Part shown: positions 51,520-60,336 of the stretch, piece after piece | Numbering within the stretch: the first letter of the stretch is position 1 | Layout: every line of letters starts with the position of its first letter | Assembly: GCA_021773795.1 (NCBI GenBank) | Contig: JAJFJT010000027.1 | Coordinates: forward strand, 54,133-118,132 | Direction of reading: 5' to 3' | DNA from: Gammaproteobacteria bacterium | GTDB lineage: Bacteria > Pseudomonadota > Gammaproteobacteria > HK1 | DNA: 64,000 nucleotides | The notes under the pieces: model-generated | What the model was told of the DNA's origin: nothing | What the model saw: the letters and a program-made list of their open reading frames with translations, nothing else | Database searches by the model: none | Position numbers and translations under genes: made by a program

Positions 51520-51996
51520 TTAATGTTTATGATGTCGAGATCTTTCTTTAGGGCGGATGGACAAGGATTCCGTGTGGAGTTGATAAGACGCATGGCAGGC
51601 AACGCACTTGTTCATGGATTCGCTTAATTGACGCAGTGTATGTTTCGGGTCTTGCAAGGATTCGGCATCGGTAGCGATGCGGTCAAAATCTCTATGGACG
51701 GACATTCCCAACTGCATGAACTCTTTTGGCAGTACCCCATGGAGATGATCTTCGGCTTTCGCCCTCATTCCCATACCTAGGGCACGTGCATATTGGGCAA
51801 CAGCCGCCATGTCATCTCTGGCGAGTGCCGCAAGAATATTCTGAATTCCCGACAACAGGGATCGCATTTCTTCCAAGACATGCGCTCGCTGAGCGCTGGA
51901 AACCAGGAGGATCTGGCGCTTGTCGATATTTTCTGCGAAAGCCGAGGTGACACCCAGGCCAAGGATAAATGCGAGTACCGTTACTAAATGATTCAT
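51520..51996 (-). CDS. Periplasmic four-helix c-type cytochrome
   Basis: A 158-residue secreted protein. Signal peptide: LVTVLAFILGLGVTSAFAEN. One c-haem site CVACHASYQL is near the C-terminus, with helical segments before it, the layout of cytochrome c'/c556-like proteins. Ends with a basic, His-rich tail (RPKERSRHHKH). ATG 51996 has AAAGGATC upstream; 52023 is less likely. Function could be electron transfer or NO binding. It is alone, at the right flank of the cassette array. Confidence 0.83.
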   Translation of the reverse strand: MNHLVTVLAFILGLGVTSAFAENIDKRQILLVSSAQRAHVLEEMRSLLSGIQNILAALARDDMAAVAQYARALGMGMRAKAEDHLHGVLPKEFMQLGMSVHRDFDRIATDAESLQDPKHTLRQLSESMNKCVACHASYQLHTESLSIRPKERSRHHKH

Positions 51997-52146
51997 ATGA
52001 TCCTTTTGTGTATCCGTATACATGCGGGCAAGGATGGATTCTCGCCACTAACGCCGTTAGGAAGGAGGATGGGGTATAGACCATTCTTTCTTAGCCGTAC
52101 CTCTAAAGATTCTCTTTTTTCGTCCTTTTTTCGAGTAGGAATGATA

Positions 52147-52217
52147 CGTAGGGCGGATCATATCCGCCGTCCAATTGGAGCCAGGGTATGCGGCGGCCAT
52201 GGGCCGCCCTACGAGGC
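52147..52217. repeat. Long GGGCGGA inverted repeat
   Basis: CGTAGGGCGGATCATATCCG at the left and GGCCATGGGCCGCCCTACGA at the right form an imperfect palindrome. It is of the same kind as the hairpins at 14062-14148. Confidence 0.65.
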
Positions 52218-52260
52218 TGGTGCTGTCAGTATGGGGAATGATGGAGCGGAGGCAGGTGCC

Positions 52261-52366
52261 CGGCCGCTCTCGCACATTTTGTACAGGGATGTACTTATGC
52301 CGCGACGGCATGGATGCCAAGGAGCGGCCCCTGTGCTTCATGGCATAAGGCCATCCTTGGCCAAAC
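52261..52366. repeat. Composite dispersed repeat, copy 3 (core only)
   Basis: Contains CATTTTGTACAGGGATGTAC, TATGCCGCGACGGCATGGAT and GGCCATCCTTGGCCAAAC. The outer CCGTCAT/ATGACGG ends are missing. Together with the preceding hairpin it fills the gap between cytochrome and acs genes. Confidence 0.75.
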
Positions 52367-52383
52367 CTCCACCGTTCACCTAA

Positions 52384-54327
52384 TTACTTCTGTACCCGTA
52401 ACCGGTTTTCGATGAGGTTTTCCACCACCGCAGGTTCTGCCAGGGTAGAGGTATCGCCGAGATCGTTGATCTCATCGGCGGCGATGCAGCGCAGGATGCG
52501 GCGCATGATCTTGCCAGAGCGGGTCTTGGGCAGGCCGGGGGCCCACTGGATGAAGTCCGGCGCAGCGAAGGGGCCAATTTCGGCACGTACCACGGCGATT
52601 AACTCTTTCATCATCTCGTCGGTGGGTTCCACTCCCTGCATCGGGGTAACGTAGGCATACAGGGCCTGACCCTTGATTTCATGGGGAAATCCCACCACTG
52701 CGGCCTCGGCCACGTGTTCGTGCAGGGCCAGTGCACTTTCCACCTCAGCGGTACCGAGGCGATGGCCGGAAACATTGATCACATCGTCTACCCGACCGGT
52801 GATCCAGTAATCACCATCGGCATCGCGGCGGGCACCGTCACCGGTGAAATACATCCCCGGATGCTGACTGAGATAGGTCTCGATAAAGCGCTCATGATCA
52901 CCGTAAATGGTGCGCATCTGGCCAGGCCAGGAGTGGGTCATGCACAGCGCACCCTCGGCCTCACCTTCCAGTTCATTGCCATCGGAATCGAGAATCGCCG
53001 GACGAATGCCGAAGAAGGGTCGGCAAGCAGCGCCCGGCTTCAGGGCATGGGCACCAGCTAAGGGGGTAATGAGTATCCCGCCCGTTTCCGTCTGCCACCA
53101 GGTATCCACAATGGGGCAGCGCCCATCTCCCACCACGCTGTGATACCAACCCCAAGCTTCGGGACTGATGGGTTCGCCCACGGTACCCAACAGACGCAGG
53201 CTTTTGCGGCTGGTGCGCGTCACTGCCTCATCACCATGGGCCATGACGGCCCGGATGGCGGTAGGCGCGGTGTAAAACACGGTGACGTTGAATTTGTCCA
53301 CGATCTCCCAGAAGCGGCTGGCATCCGGATAGGTGGGAATGCCCTCGAACATCACCACCGTCGCACCATTGAGGAAGGGACCATAGGTGACGTAGGTATG
53401 GCCCGTGATCCAACCAATATCGGCACCACACCAGAACACGTCATCGTCCTTATGGTCGAAGATGTAATGGAAGGTGCAAGCGGCATAGACCAGATAACCA
53501 CCGGTGGTGTGTTGCACACCCTTAGGCTTGCCGGTGGAACCGGAGGTGTAGAGGATAAAAAGTGGGTCCTCGGCTTCCATGGGCTCCGGCGGGCAGTCGG
53601 GCGATGCCGCCGCCACCAGATCGTGATACCAGCAATCCCGATCGTCGTGCCAGGCCACGCGGTTGCCGGTGCGTCGTATCACGACGAGCGTGTGTACATT
53701 GGGACAACCTTCAAGGGCCTTGTCGGTACTGACCTTGAGGGGAATGATTTTGCTGCCGCGTAAACCCTCGTCGGCGGTGATCACTACGCGACAATCAGAA
53801 TCGAGAATCCGATCCTTTAGCGCCTCGGGGGAAAAGCCACCGAAGACGATGGAATGCACCGCGCCAATGCGGGTGCAGGCCATTACTGCGGCGAGCACCT
53901 CGGGCACCATGGGCATGTAGACACAGACCCGATCACCCTTTTTTACCCCACGCGCCTTCAACGCATTGGCAAAACGGCAGACTTCTTCGTGTAACTCCCG
54001 GTAGCTGATGCTGCGACCACCCCCCGGGGTATCCGTTTCCCAGAGAATGGCAGGTTTGTCACCATTTTTTTCCAGATGGCGGTCGAGACAATTGTAAGAG
54101 GCATTGAGTTTGCCGCCCTCAAACCAGCGGATACGCCCAGCCCCAAGGTCACAGTCCTGAATCGATTCCCAGGGCTCGAACCAGTCGATAAAGCGTTCCG
54201 CCTGTTTGGCCCAGAAGGCCTCGGGATCGGCTATGGAACGGGCGTACATCTCATCGTAACCAGCCGCGTCCACATGGGCCTTGGCGGCAAACTCCGCCTG
54301 AACCGGGTACACCTTTTCGTCCGCCAT
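52384..54327 (-). CDS. acs: Acetyl-CoA synthetase
   Basis: A 647-residue AMP-forming enzyme that turns acetate, ATP and CoA into acetyl-CoA. The AMP-binding motif is [20 protein letters not shown], followed by [19 protein letters not shown] and [11 protein letters not shown]. The C-terminal lysine that is adenylating and often acetylated is in [15 protein letters not shown]-terminus [18 protein letters not shown] is the acetyl-CoA synthetase type. Complete. Upstream lies a palindromic element 15 bases before the start codon, leaving little space for its own promoter. Confidence 0.97.
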   Translation of the reverse strand: MADEKVYPVQAEFAAKAHVDAAGYDEMYARSIADPEAFWAKQAERFIDWFEPWESIQDCDLGAGRIRWFEGGKLNASYNCLDRHLEKNGDKPAILWETDTPGGGRSISYRELHEEVCRFANALKARGVKKGDRVCVYMPMVPEVLAAVMACTRIGAVHSIVFGGFSPEALKDRILDSDCRVVITADEGLRGSKIIPLKVSTDKALEGCPNVHTLVVIRRTGNRVAWHDDRDCWYHDLVAAASPDCPPEPMEAEDPLFILYTSGSTGKPKGVQHTTGGYLVYAACTFHYIFDHKDDDVFWCGADIGWITGHTYVTYGPFLNGATVVMFEGIPTYPDASRFWEIVDKFNVTVFYTAPTAIRAVMAHGDEAVTRTSRKSLRLLGTVGEPISPEAWGWYHSVVGDGRCPIVDTWWQTETGGILITPLAGAHALKPGAACRPFFGIRPAILDSDGNELEGEAEGALCMTHSWPGQMRTIYGDHERFIETYLSQHPGMYFTGDGARRDADGDYWITGRVDDVINVSGHRLGTAEVESALALHEHVAEAAVVGFPHEIKGQALYAYVTPMQGVEPTDEMMKELIAVVRAEIGPFAAPDFIQWAPGLPKTRSGKIMRRILRCIAADEINDLGDTSTLAEPAVVENLIENRLRVQK

Positions 54328-54342
54328 TCTGTTTTCTCCTTA

Positions 54343-54504
54343 GGGAAGCTCTGATTTATTCTGAGCGAAGTAGATTGTGATTCAAAATATTCAGCTTTAA
54401 GACGCTGTTTGCACGTAATAGTCGTTCTATTGCGAAGAGCAGCAACGATAAAGATGGATATTTTGGGCGCAAGATACGAGTTCACGAATAGATCAGAGCT
54501 TCCT
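54343..54504. repeat. About 160-bp palindromic element, copy B
   Basis: The ends GGGAAGCTCTGATTTATTCT and CGAATAGATCAGAGCTTCCT are imperfect inverted repeats. The interior closely follows copy A at 44764-44927. It sits between the acs start and the methyltransferase stop, both leftward. Confidence 0.85.
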
Positions 54505-54507
54505 CAA

Positions 54508-55350
54508 TTATTTTTCCGCCACGATATATGCAATCCACGCGGGATCCGGCTCGCCTTCATCAACCGGCACAAAGTGCCCATCCGGTTCGCCGCTCTCCTC
54601 ATCCGTTCCCTGCCAGTAAACCGTGGACGTTTTGAATCCCGCTTCGGCCAGAAGTTCGCGGATTTCCGGCAAGGTCCACACCCGCCAGCGATAGCTGAAG
54701 GCCTCACGCAAACGCGAGCCGTCGGGGAAGGAGAAGTGAATATAGCACTGCATCATGCTGGTGACAGGGTCATAGGCCGCCTGATCCCAGATATAGGTAA
54801 AACCTTTACACGCATGACGATCACGCGTGACCTTGTAGGAATCATAGCCACCGTAGGCATCGAGGAAGAAGAGTCCGTCGGGCCGAAGATTGTCCCGAAC
54901 ACGGCGAAAGTAGCGCTTCATTAACCGTCGCGTGGCGAATAACCAGTAACTGAAGTTCATCGCCAGCAAAATATCCACCGACTGGGTCCGCAGCTTGAGG
55001 ACATCACCTTCCAGCAACTGTATGCGCCGATGGGAGCCGCCCAGGGAGGAAATATTGTGTTCCTTGCCCCAGGCCATCACCTCGGTATCCAGGTCCACCC
55101 CAATCGCATGATTAAGACGTCGCCGACGTACCCATTCACAGGCAGTGTTGCCGGTCCCGCAAAAATCTTCCCGCAACCAGCGCGCCCGGCGCCCACGTAA
55201 ATCGAGATAGGTCTGATCGACAAAATCAATCTCACTCTCCACGCACTGCACTGCTTCCTGATAGAGTTCGTGGCGATCGGCGCGTGCCGCCATACTGCCT
55301 CGGGCTGGTGGCCGTGGACGAGAGGATGCTTTCTTGGTTTCACTATCCAT
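54508..55350 (-). CDS. Class I SAM-dependent methyltransferase
   Basis: A 280-residue methyltransferase. The SAM motif is REDFCGTGNTACEWV, motif II IGVDLDTEVMAWG, and later VDILLAMNFSYWLFATRRLM and LFFLDAYGGYDSYK. The N-terminus is basic and Pro-rich (SSRPRPPARGSMAARADRHE). The ATG at 55350 is preferred, as upstream in-frame sequence is not conserved-looking. Target unknown. Ends four bases from a palindromic repeat. Confidence 0.85.
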   Translation of the reverse strand: MDSETKKASSRPRPPARGSMAARADRHELYQEAVQCVESEIDFVDQTYLDLRGRRARWLREDFCGTGNTACEWVRRRRLNHAIGVDLDTEVMAWGKEHNISSLGGSHRRIQLLEGDVLKLRTQSVDILLAMNFSYWLFATRRLMKRYFRRVRDNLRPDGLFFLDAYGGYDSYKVTRDRHACKGFTYIWDQAAYDPVTSMMQCYIHFSFPDGSRLREAFSYRWRVWTLPEIRELLAEAGFKTSTVYWQGTDEESGEPDGHFVPVDEGEPDPAWIAYIVAEK

Positions 55351-55574
55351 AATATGGGAACGCCAGATTCGTGGAATTATTCTGGCATGGGATTGTAGCG
55401 AGGCACGTTCGCATGGGCGAACTCTATCCCTAAGCAACGGTCCTAGGAGCCTGTCGGACCCAGAACTGCTCTGCTGCGGGTCAACCAGTTAACGAAAGGC
55501 GTTAGAATACGAACCATGTCCAACCCCAATCCGATTATTTGCACCGCTGTCCAGCAGCAAGAGGGCCGTCCAGC

Positions 55575-56315
55575 GTGACCGATATCTCCCAAATCAGTGT
55601 ATTCACGGCCTTTCTCGCCGGGGTGATTTCCTTTCTCTCCCCCTGCGTACTGCCCCTGGTGCCCGCCTATGTCTCCTACGTAGCCGGTCAATCCTTCGAA
55701 CAGGTCAGCCAGGAGCACGACAAACGTCAGCGACTGCGCACGGCCACGCTAGGGCTGTTTTTTGTGCTCGGCTTTTCCACCGTCTTCGTCGCCCTCGGGG
55801 CCAGTGCTACCGCACTTGGTGGCTGGCTGCTGAAGTACCGTTACGAGACCAACCTGATTGGCGGCATCATTATTATCATCTTTGGACTGTTTTTGAGCGG
55901 TGCGGCAAAGCTCCCCTGGCTACAACGGGATTCACGTATTCACATGCACCTGAAGGGCGGTCACCCCATGGCTGCCTACCTGCTGGGCCTCGCCTTTGCC
56001 TTCGGATGGACGCCCTGCATCGGCCCGGTGCTGGGGGCCATCCTGACCATGAGCACGGTTTCACCCGCGGCCTCGGCCGGCGTAGCCCTGCTGGCCATCT
56101 ACTCCCTTGGGCTGGGCCTGCCTTTCCTGCTGGCGGCCGCTTTCACCGGGCGCTTCCTGGCGCGTATGAAGCTGATGCGCCGTATTGGCGGACCACTTCA
56201 GATCGCAGCTGGCCTGATCATGGTACTAATGGGCATCGCCATGATCACCGGCCAGCTCTCGACCTTTGCCTACTGGCTGCTACAGACTTTCCCCGCCCTT
56301 GGGAGCATCGGCTGA
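55575..56315 (+). CDS. CcdA/DsbD-type thiol electron transporter
   Basis: A 246-residue membrane protein with six helices. The two redox cysteines are in VISFLSPCVLPLVPAYVSYV and FAFGWTPCIGPVLGAILTM, both preceded as usual by Pro. It carries reducing power from cytoplasmic thioredoxin to the periplasm for cytochrome c maturation or related thiol enzymes. GTG 55575 (GAGGG upstream) gives the typical short N-terminus. Helpful for the c-type cytochrome and the periplasmic MsrAB found nearby. Its end overlaps a convergent gene. Confidence 0.9.
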   Translation: MTDISQISVFTAFLAGVISFLSPCVLPLVPAYVSYVAGQSFEQVSQEHDKRQRLRTATLGLFFVLGFSTVFVALGASATALGGWLLKYRYETNLIGGIIIIIFGLFLSGAAKLPWLQRDSRIHMHLKGGHPMAAYLLGLAFAFGWTPCIGPVLGAILTMSTVSPAASAGVALLAIYSLGLGLPFLLAAAFTGRFLARMKLMRRIGGPLQIAAGLIMVLMGIAMITGQLSTFAYWLLQTFPALGSIG

Positions 56316-56501
56316 TACAGCACAGGTGCGTATCCCCAATAGCGTATACAGCGGACACCAACCCATCAGCGCGGTGCCCAACGGGATTACCCCCACCCAA
56401 GCCCAGGGAGTCTGAAACTCCGACGGCACTAAGGCGACAGCAAGCAAGGCAATGCCTGCGACAATTCTCAGGGTCCGATCGATACCACCTACATTTTTCA
56501 T
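56280..56501 (-). CDS. DUF2892 (YgaP-like) membrane protein
   Basis: A 73-residue two-helix protein beginning MKNVGGIDRTLRIVAGIALL and containing PLGTALMGWCPLYTLLGIRT, the DUF2892 signature with the CPLY motif. The same domain is the membrane part of rhodanese YgaP. ATG 56501 follows AGGAGAC. It overlaps the 3' end of the convergent ccdA-like gene by 36 bases. Function unknown. Confidence 0.9.
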   Translation of the reverse strand: MKNVGGIDRTLRIVAGIALLAVALVPSEFQTPWAWVGVIPLGTALMGWCPLYTLLGIRTCAVSADAPKGGESL

Positions 56502-56554
56502 GACACTGTCTCCTGTTATGTATTTGCCATCACTACTGTCCCGTCGACTAAAAT

Positions 56555-56693
56555 CCGTCATGCCGGGCTTGACCCGGTATTCTTAAGCGATTGAAAAACT
56601 GGATTCCGGGGGCTGCTCTCGCACATCCTTGTGCTTCGCGGCATAAAGCCATCCTTGGCTAAATCAGCAAAAAACGCTGTCCAGTATGACGGG
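56555..56693. repeat. Composite dispersed repeat, copy 4 (internally deleted)
   Basis: Ends CCGTCATGCCGGGCTTGACC and TGTCCAGTATGACGGG. The central TGTACAGGGATG...CCCAGGAG part is absent compared with 47567-47761, leaving GCACATCCTTGTGCTTCGCG and GCATAAAGCCATCCTTGGCT. Confidence 0.75.
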
Positions 56694-56726
56694 ATAGCAG
56701 TGATTTGCTACAGGAAAACATGCCTG

Positions 56727-57158
56727 ATGGACAAAAACAGTAACTTAGTCACTATGCGCAATCCCTTAAAATTTTTTAGTGAACTCTTACAACAGCCCCC
56801 GCGGATCTCCGTATGGGTTCTGGTGCTGATGCTCGTCAATATTGCCAGCCTGGCCTTCTGGAACGAGCCACTGGCACAGCTTGTCTTCACCACCTTCATG
56901 CTCTCGGCAATGATGATGATGGCGCTTTATGCTCGCTTTGGTTTCACCCGGATTCTCGGGCTCGGCCACATCCTGTGGATTCCCCTGCTGGCCTGGTTAT
57001 TGATACACCTACCGGCTATGGATGGAGCTTTTGGGCTCTACTTGCTGGCCCTCTCACTCACCATCGGCATATCACTGGTGCTGGACATTATTGATGTGTG
57101 GAAATATTTTGGCCATGGACGGCCTTATGTCGCGAAGCACAGGGATGTGCGAGAGTGA
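56727..57158 (+). CDS. Hypothetical four-helix membrane protein with repeat-derived tail
   Basis: An up-to-143-residue protein with four hydrophobic helices: VWVLVLMLVNIASLAFW, LVFTTFMLSAMMMMALYA, ILGLGHILWIPLLAWLLIHL and GLYLLALSLTIGISLVLDII. ATG 56727 and ATG 56754 (MRNPLKFFSELL) are both possible starts. The last 14 or so residues, HGRPYVAKHRDVRE, are encoded by a reversed copy of the composite repeat (57108-57160), which also supplies the stop codon. No family is recognised. Confidence 0.65.
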   Translation: MDKNSNLVTMRNPLKFFSELLQQPPRISVWVLVLMLVNIASLAFWNEPLAQLVFTTFMLSAMMMMALYARFGFTRILGLGHILWIPLLAWLLIHLPAMDGAFGLYLLALSLTIGISLVLDIIDVWKYFGHGRPYVAKHRDVRE

Positions 57159-57160
57159 CG
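57108..57160. repeat. Reversed composite-repeat fragment inside a gene end
   Basis: TTTTGGCCATGGACGGCCTT and GTCGCGAAGCACAGGGATGT match the reverse complement of the composite family's right half and the copy at 42941-42992. It overlaps the coding end of the preceding membrane-protein gene. Confidence 0.7.
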
Positions 57161-57249
57161 CTTGGCCAAGGGCCGCCTCCTAGCACCCATACCAAAGAGC
57201 AGGGTGATCCCGTATAAGGGTTTTGAAACACCCTGGTAGAAACTATCCT

Positions 57250-57963
57250 ATGACTATCCGCAAAGTCTTGATCATCGAGGACAGCCCCGAGATTGCTGAT
57301 CTCGTCGCCATGCATCTGCGAGATATCGATTGTGAACCGGTGATAGTCAATGATGGCCGCGAAGGACTGGCGACCTTCGAGGGCGGTCATTTCGATCTGG
57401 TGATCCTGGACCTGATGCTGCCCGGCATGGACGGACTCGCTATCTGCCGGGAGATTCGCAAGGCGGCGGACTACGTTCCCATCCTGATGCTCACCTCCAA
57501 ATCATCGGAACTGGATCGGGTGCTCGGGCTGGAGATGGGCGCTGATGACTACCTCACCAAGCCCTTTAGCATCGCGGAACTGGTGGCCCGCATCAAAGCC
57601 CTGTTTCGCCGCACCGAGGCACTGGCGAAGCAACGCCCACAGCCAGCCGCCCCATCATCGATCACCCATGACGACCTCCACATCGAAGTGGAAAAGCATC
57701 AGGTCACGGTGGATGACACGGCCATCGATTTAACCGCGCGCGAATTTGATCTGCTGCTGCACTTTGTCCGCCATCCCGGCCGGGTGTTCAACCGCATCCA
57801 GTTGCTCGACGCCGTGTGGGGATATAGCCACGAAGGCTATGAACACACGGTCAACACCCACATCAACCGGCTGCGCCGCAAGCTGGAAAAGGACCCCGCC
57901 AAGCCCCGTTACATCCAGACCGTGTGGGGGGTGGGCTACAAGCTCGCGGATCCCGACTCGTGA
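57250..57963 (+). CDS. OmpR-family response regulator
   Basis: A 237-residue regulator. The receiver domain has VLIIEDSPEIADLV (acidic pocket), phospho-acceptor Asp in FDLVILDLMLPGMDG, and GADDYLTKPFSIAEL with the conserved lysine. The C-terminal winged helix has LTAREFDLLLHFVRHPGRVF and HINRLRRKLE. ATG 57250 gives the normal length. It overlaps the histidine kinase gene by four bases (GTGA). Targets probably include the following DUF1223-msrAB genes. Confidence 0.95.
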   Translation: MTIRKVLIIEDSPEIADLVAMHLRDIDCEPVIVNDGREGLATFEGGHFDLVILDLMLPGMDGLAICREIRKAADYVPILMLTSKSSELDRVLGLEMGADDYLTKPFSIAELVARIKALFRRTEALAKQRPQPAAPSSITHDDLHIEVEKHQVTVDDTAIDLTAREFDLLLHFVRHPGRVFNRIQLLDAVWGYSHEGYEHTVNTHINRLRRKLEKDPAKPRYIQTVWGVGYKLADPDS

Positions 57964-59432
57964 GCACGCTATACACGAAGTTGTCGCTGGGATTGACGGT
58001 GCTGCTGGTGGCCATCGGCATCCTGTATGGGTTGATCAGCGCACTAAGCACACAGGGGCATATTCAGCAGATCAACGAGCAACTGCACCGTAATCTGGCG
58101 CGTGACCTGGTGGCGGACCGGAACCTGGTTGCCGCGGGACGCATAGACGAAGCGGCGCTATCCGCGACCTTTCACCAGTACATGGTGATCAATCCGAGTA
58201 TCGAGATCTATTTGCTGGATTTGCAGGGCAACATTCTGTCCTACTCCGCCGACCCCGGCACGGTAAAACGGCGGCGGGTATCCACCGAGCCCATCAAGGC
58301 CTTCCTGGATATGAGCGAGCCTTACCCGGTGCTGGGCGATGATCCTCGCAGCCATGGCGCCCAGAAGGCCTTCTCTGTCACCCCGGTACCCAACGAGGAT
58401 GCCCCCGAGGGCTACCTTTACGTGGTGCTACGCGGACAACAATTCGAACGCGTAGAACAACTAATCCGCAGCAGTTATTTCCTGCGCATCAGCAGCTGGG
58501 CAATGGTCGCCAGCCTGGCCTTCGGTCTGCTAGCCGGACTGATGATCTTCCGCCTGTTGACCCGGCGGCTGGGACGCCTGTCGGCACGCATGAAGTCCTT
58601 TGAAGACAGCGATTTCAGCCTGCCCGTTCCGCAGCACTCCATCGATCAGCGCTCGGCGGATGAAATCGATCGACTGGGCGCTACCTTTGACGAGATGGCA
58701 CGACGCATCCACCGGCAGATCGGGGAACTCAAGGAACAGGATCGGCTGCGCCGCAAGCTGGTGGCCCAGGTATCGCACGATTTGCGCACCCCGCTGGCGT
58801 CCATGCAGGGTTATCTGGAAACCCTGCAAATCAAGGGCGAGCAGCTGCCCGATGCGGAGCGCGCAATATTCATTCAGACCGCACTGCGTCAGGGAGAACA
58901 TCTCAATCGCCTGGTGGCGGAACTGTTTGAACTGGCCAGTCTGGACGCCCGCGAACAGCTGCCGGAGGCAGAGCCTTTTGCTGCCACAGAGCTGGTGCAC
59001 GACGTAGTGCAAAAACATCAACTCGCCGCGCAACAAAGCGGCGTTGAACTGGAGCTCTCCACTGATCGGGAACTGCCCTTCGCCCTCGGGGATGTGGGCC
59101 TCACCGAGCGAGTGCTGGACAATCTGCTGGAAAATGCCATTACACACACGCCAGAAGGTGGCCATATCCGGATTTCACTGGCGGTAACCGGCGACTGGCT
59201 GGAAACCGCCATCAGCGACAGTGGACAAGGCATCCGTGCAGAGGATATTCCGCACCTGTTCGAGCCCTTTTTTCGCGCTGATAACGATGCTGGCGCGACG
59301 CATCACGCGGGTCTGGGGCTGGCGATTGCGAAACGGATCGTCGAGTTACAGCGAGGCCACATTGAGGTCGAAAGCAAAGTTGGCAAGGGAACGGTTTTCC
59401 GCTTCCGCCTGCCACTGGCCCCCGGTCCATAG
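57960..59432 (+). CDS. Sensor histidine kinase
   Basis: A 490-residue inner-membrane kinase. Helix 1 (LSLGLTVLLVAIGILYGLIS), a periplasmic sensor of about 140 residues, helix 2 (MVASLAFGLLAGLMIFRLL), HAMP (RRLGRLSARMKSFEDSDFSL), HisKA box VAQVSHDLRTPLASMQGYLE with the phosphorylated His, and HATPase with NLLENAITHTPEGG and ISDSGQGIRAEDIPHLFEPF. Start is GTG 57960 overlapping the regulator stop. The periplasmic sensor agrees with control of a periplasmic repair system; the signal is unknown. Confidence 0.94.
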   Translation: MSTLYTKLSLGLTVLLVAIGILYGLISALSTQGHIQQINEQLHRNLARDLVADRNLVAAGRIDEAALSATFHQYMVINPSIEIYLLDLQGNILSYSADPGTVKRRRVSTEPIKAFLDMSEPYPVLGDDPRSHGAQKAFSVTPVPNEDAPEGYLYVVLRGQQFERVEQLIRSSYFLRISSWAMVASLAFGLLAGLMIFRLLTRRLGRLSARMKSFEDSDFSLPVPQHSIDQRSADEIDRLGATFDEMARRIHRQIGELKEQDRLRRKLVAQVSHDLRTPLASMQGYLETLQIKGEQLPDAERAIFIQTALRQGEHLNRLVAELFELASLDAREQLPEAEPFAATELVHDVVQKHQLAAQQSGVELELSTDRELPFALGDVGLTERVLDNLLENAITHTPEGGHIRISLAVTGDWLETAISDSGQGIRAEDIPHLFEPFFRADNDAGATHHAGLGLAIAKRIVELQRGHIEVESKVGKGTVFRFRLPLAPGP

Positions 59433-59453
59433 TGCCTTGGCGATGTTATGAAA

Positions 59454-59472
59454 TTGTGATCATTTCGTGATC
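59454..59472. promoter_or_regulatory. Direct-repeat site for an OmpR-type regulator
   Basis: TTGTGATC and TCGTGATC are repeated with 11-base spacing, one helical turn, 33 bases before the DUF1223 start. This is typical of OmpR/PhoB-family binding. A single GTGATC also lies upstream of the response regulator gene near 57202. Its use by the adjacent regulator is inferred. Confidence 0.45.
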
Positions 59473-59504
59473 GCGCTGTAAGTTTCCCGCCTCACACTGC
59501 ACCC

Positions 59505-60323
59505 ATGAACAAACGAGTTGCTCATGGGAATCCGCTAGTGCCAAGGCCGCCGACGACAACCATCGGGACTGCCGCTGCTGGCATGGCGGCAGTGCTGCTG
59601 ACCTTCAGCGCCTTGCTATTGAGTCCCGCAACCCTAGCCGACCAGTGGACCTTCACCAGCGGAGAGCAGCCGGTCGCGCTGATCGAACTCTACACCTCCG
59701 AAGGTTGCAGTAGCTGCCCCCCCGCAGAGGCCTGGCTGGGCACGCTGAAAAATGACCCGCAACTGTGGAAGAAACGGGTACCCGTCGCCTTCCATGTGGA
59801 CTACTGGGATTATCTCGGCTGGAAAGACTCTCTCGCCAGCCCCGCCTATAGCGCCCGCCAGGCCCGTTACGTTCGCAGCGGTAATGTCTCCCAGGCCTAC
59901 ACCCCGGGTTTCGTGGTCAATGGCCGCGAGTGGCGACGCTGGTTTCGAGATCGCGCATTACCTGCCCCGGTAAAGCAGCACGCCGGCCAGTTGCGGGTCC
60001 GACTCGAAGGCGATCGGCTGCGTGCTGACTACGCACCGGGCAAGACATCGCGAGAAGCCCTGCACCTCAACCTGGCCATTCTGGCTACCGGTGTGCGCAT
60101 CCGCATCAATGCCGGAGAAAACCGCGGCCTGCTCGCCGATCAGGATTTCGTGGTGCTCGGCCACAGCCTCACCCGATCCAGCACCGGGCACTGGGAAACC
60201 CGTCTGCCCTCGATAAAGAACATAGCCCATAGCCGTCTGGCGCTGACCGCCTGGGTAAGTCGCATCCATGACCAAACGCCGCTGCAAGCCACCGGCGGCT
60301 GGATATCCCACCCTGTAAAATAA
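59505..60323 (+). CDS. DUF1223 secreted thioredoxin-like protein
   Basis: A 272-residue protein with a signal sequence ([20 protein letters not shown]). The conserved motif [20 protein letters not shown] has CxxC as in thioredoxin-fold proteins, then [20 protein letters not shown], a DUF1223 hallmark, and [11 protein letters not shown]. Role unknown, perhaps periplasmic thiol redox. Thirteen bases before msrAB, same direction; probably supplying or consuming thiol electrons for that enzyme. Confidence 0.9.
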   Translation: MNKRVAHGNPLVPRPPTTTIGTAAAGMAAVLLTFSALLLSPATLADQWTFTSGEQPVALIELYTSEGCSSCPPAEAWLGTLKNDPQLWKKRVPVAFHVDYWDYLGWKDSLASPAYSARQARYVRSGNVSQAYTPGFVVNGREWRRWFRDRALPAPVKQHAGQLRVRLEGDRLRADYAPGKTSREALHLNLAILATGVRIRINAGENRGLLADQDFVVLGHSLTRSSTGHWETRLPSIKNIAHSRLALTAWVSRIHDQTPLQATGGWISHPVK

Positions 60324-60336
60324 TGAGGAAGCCGTT

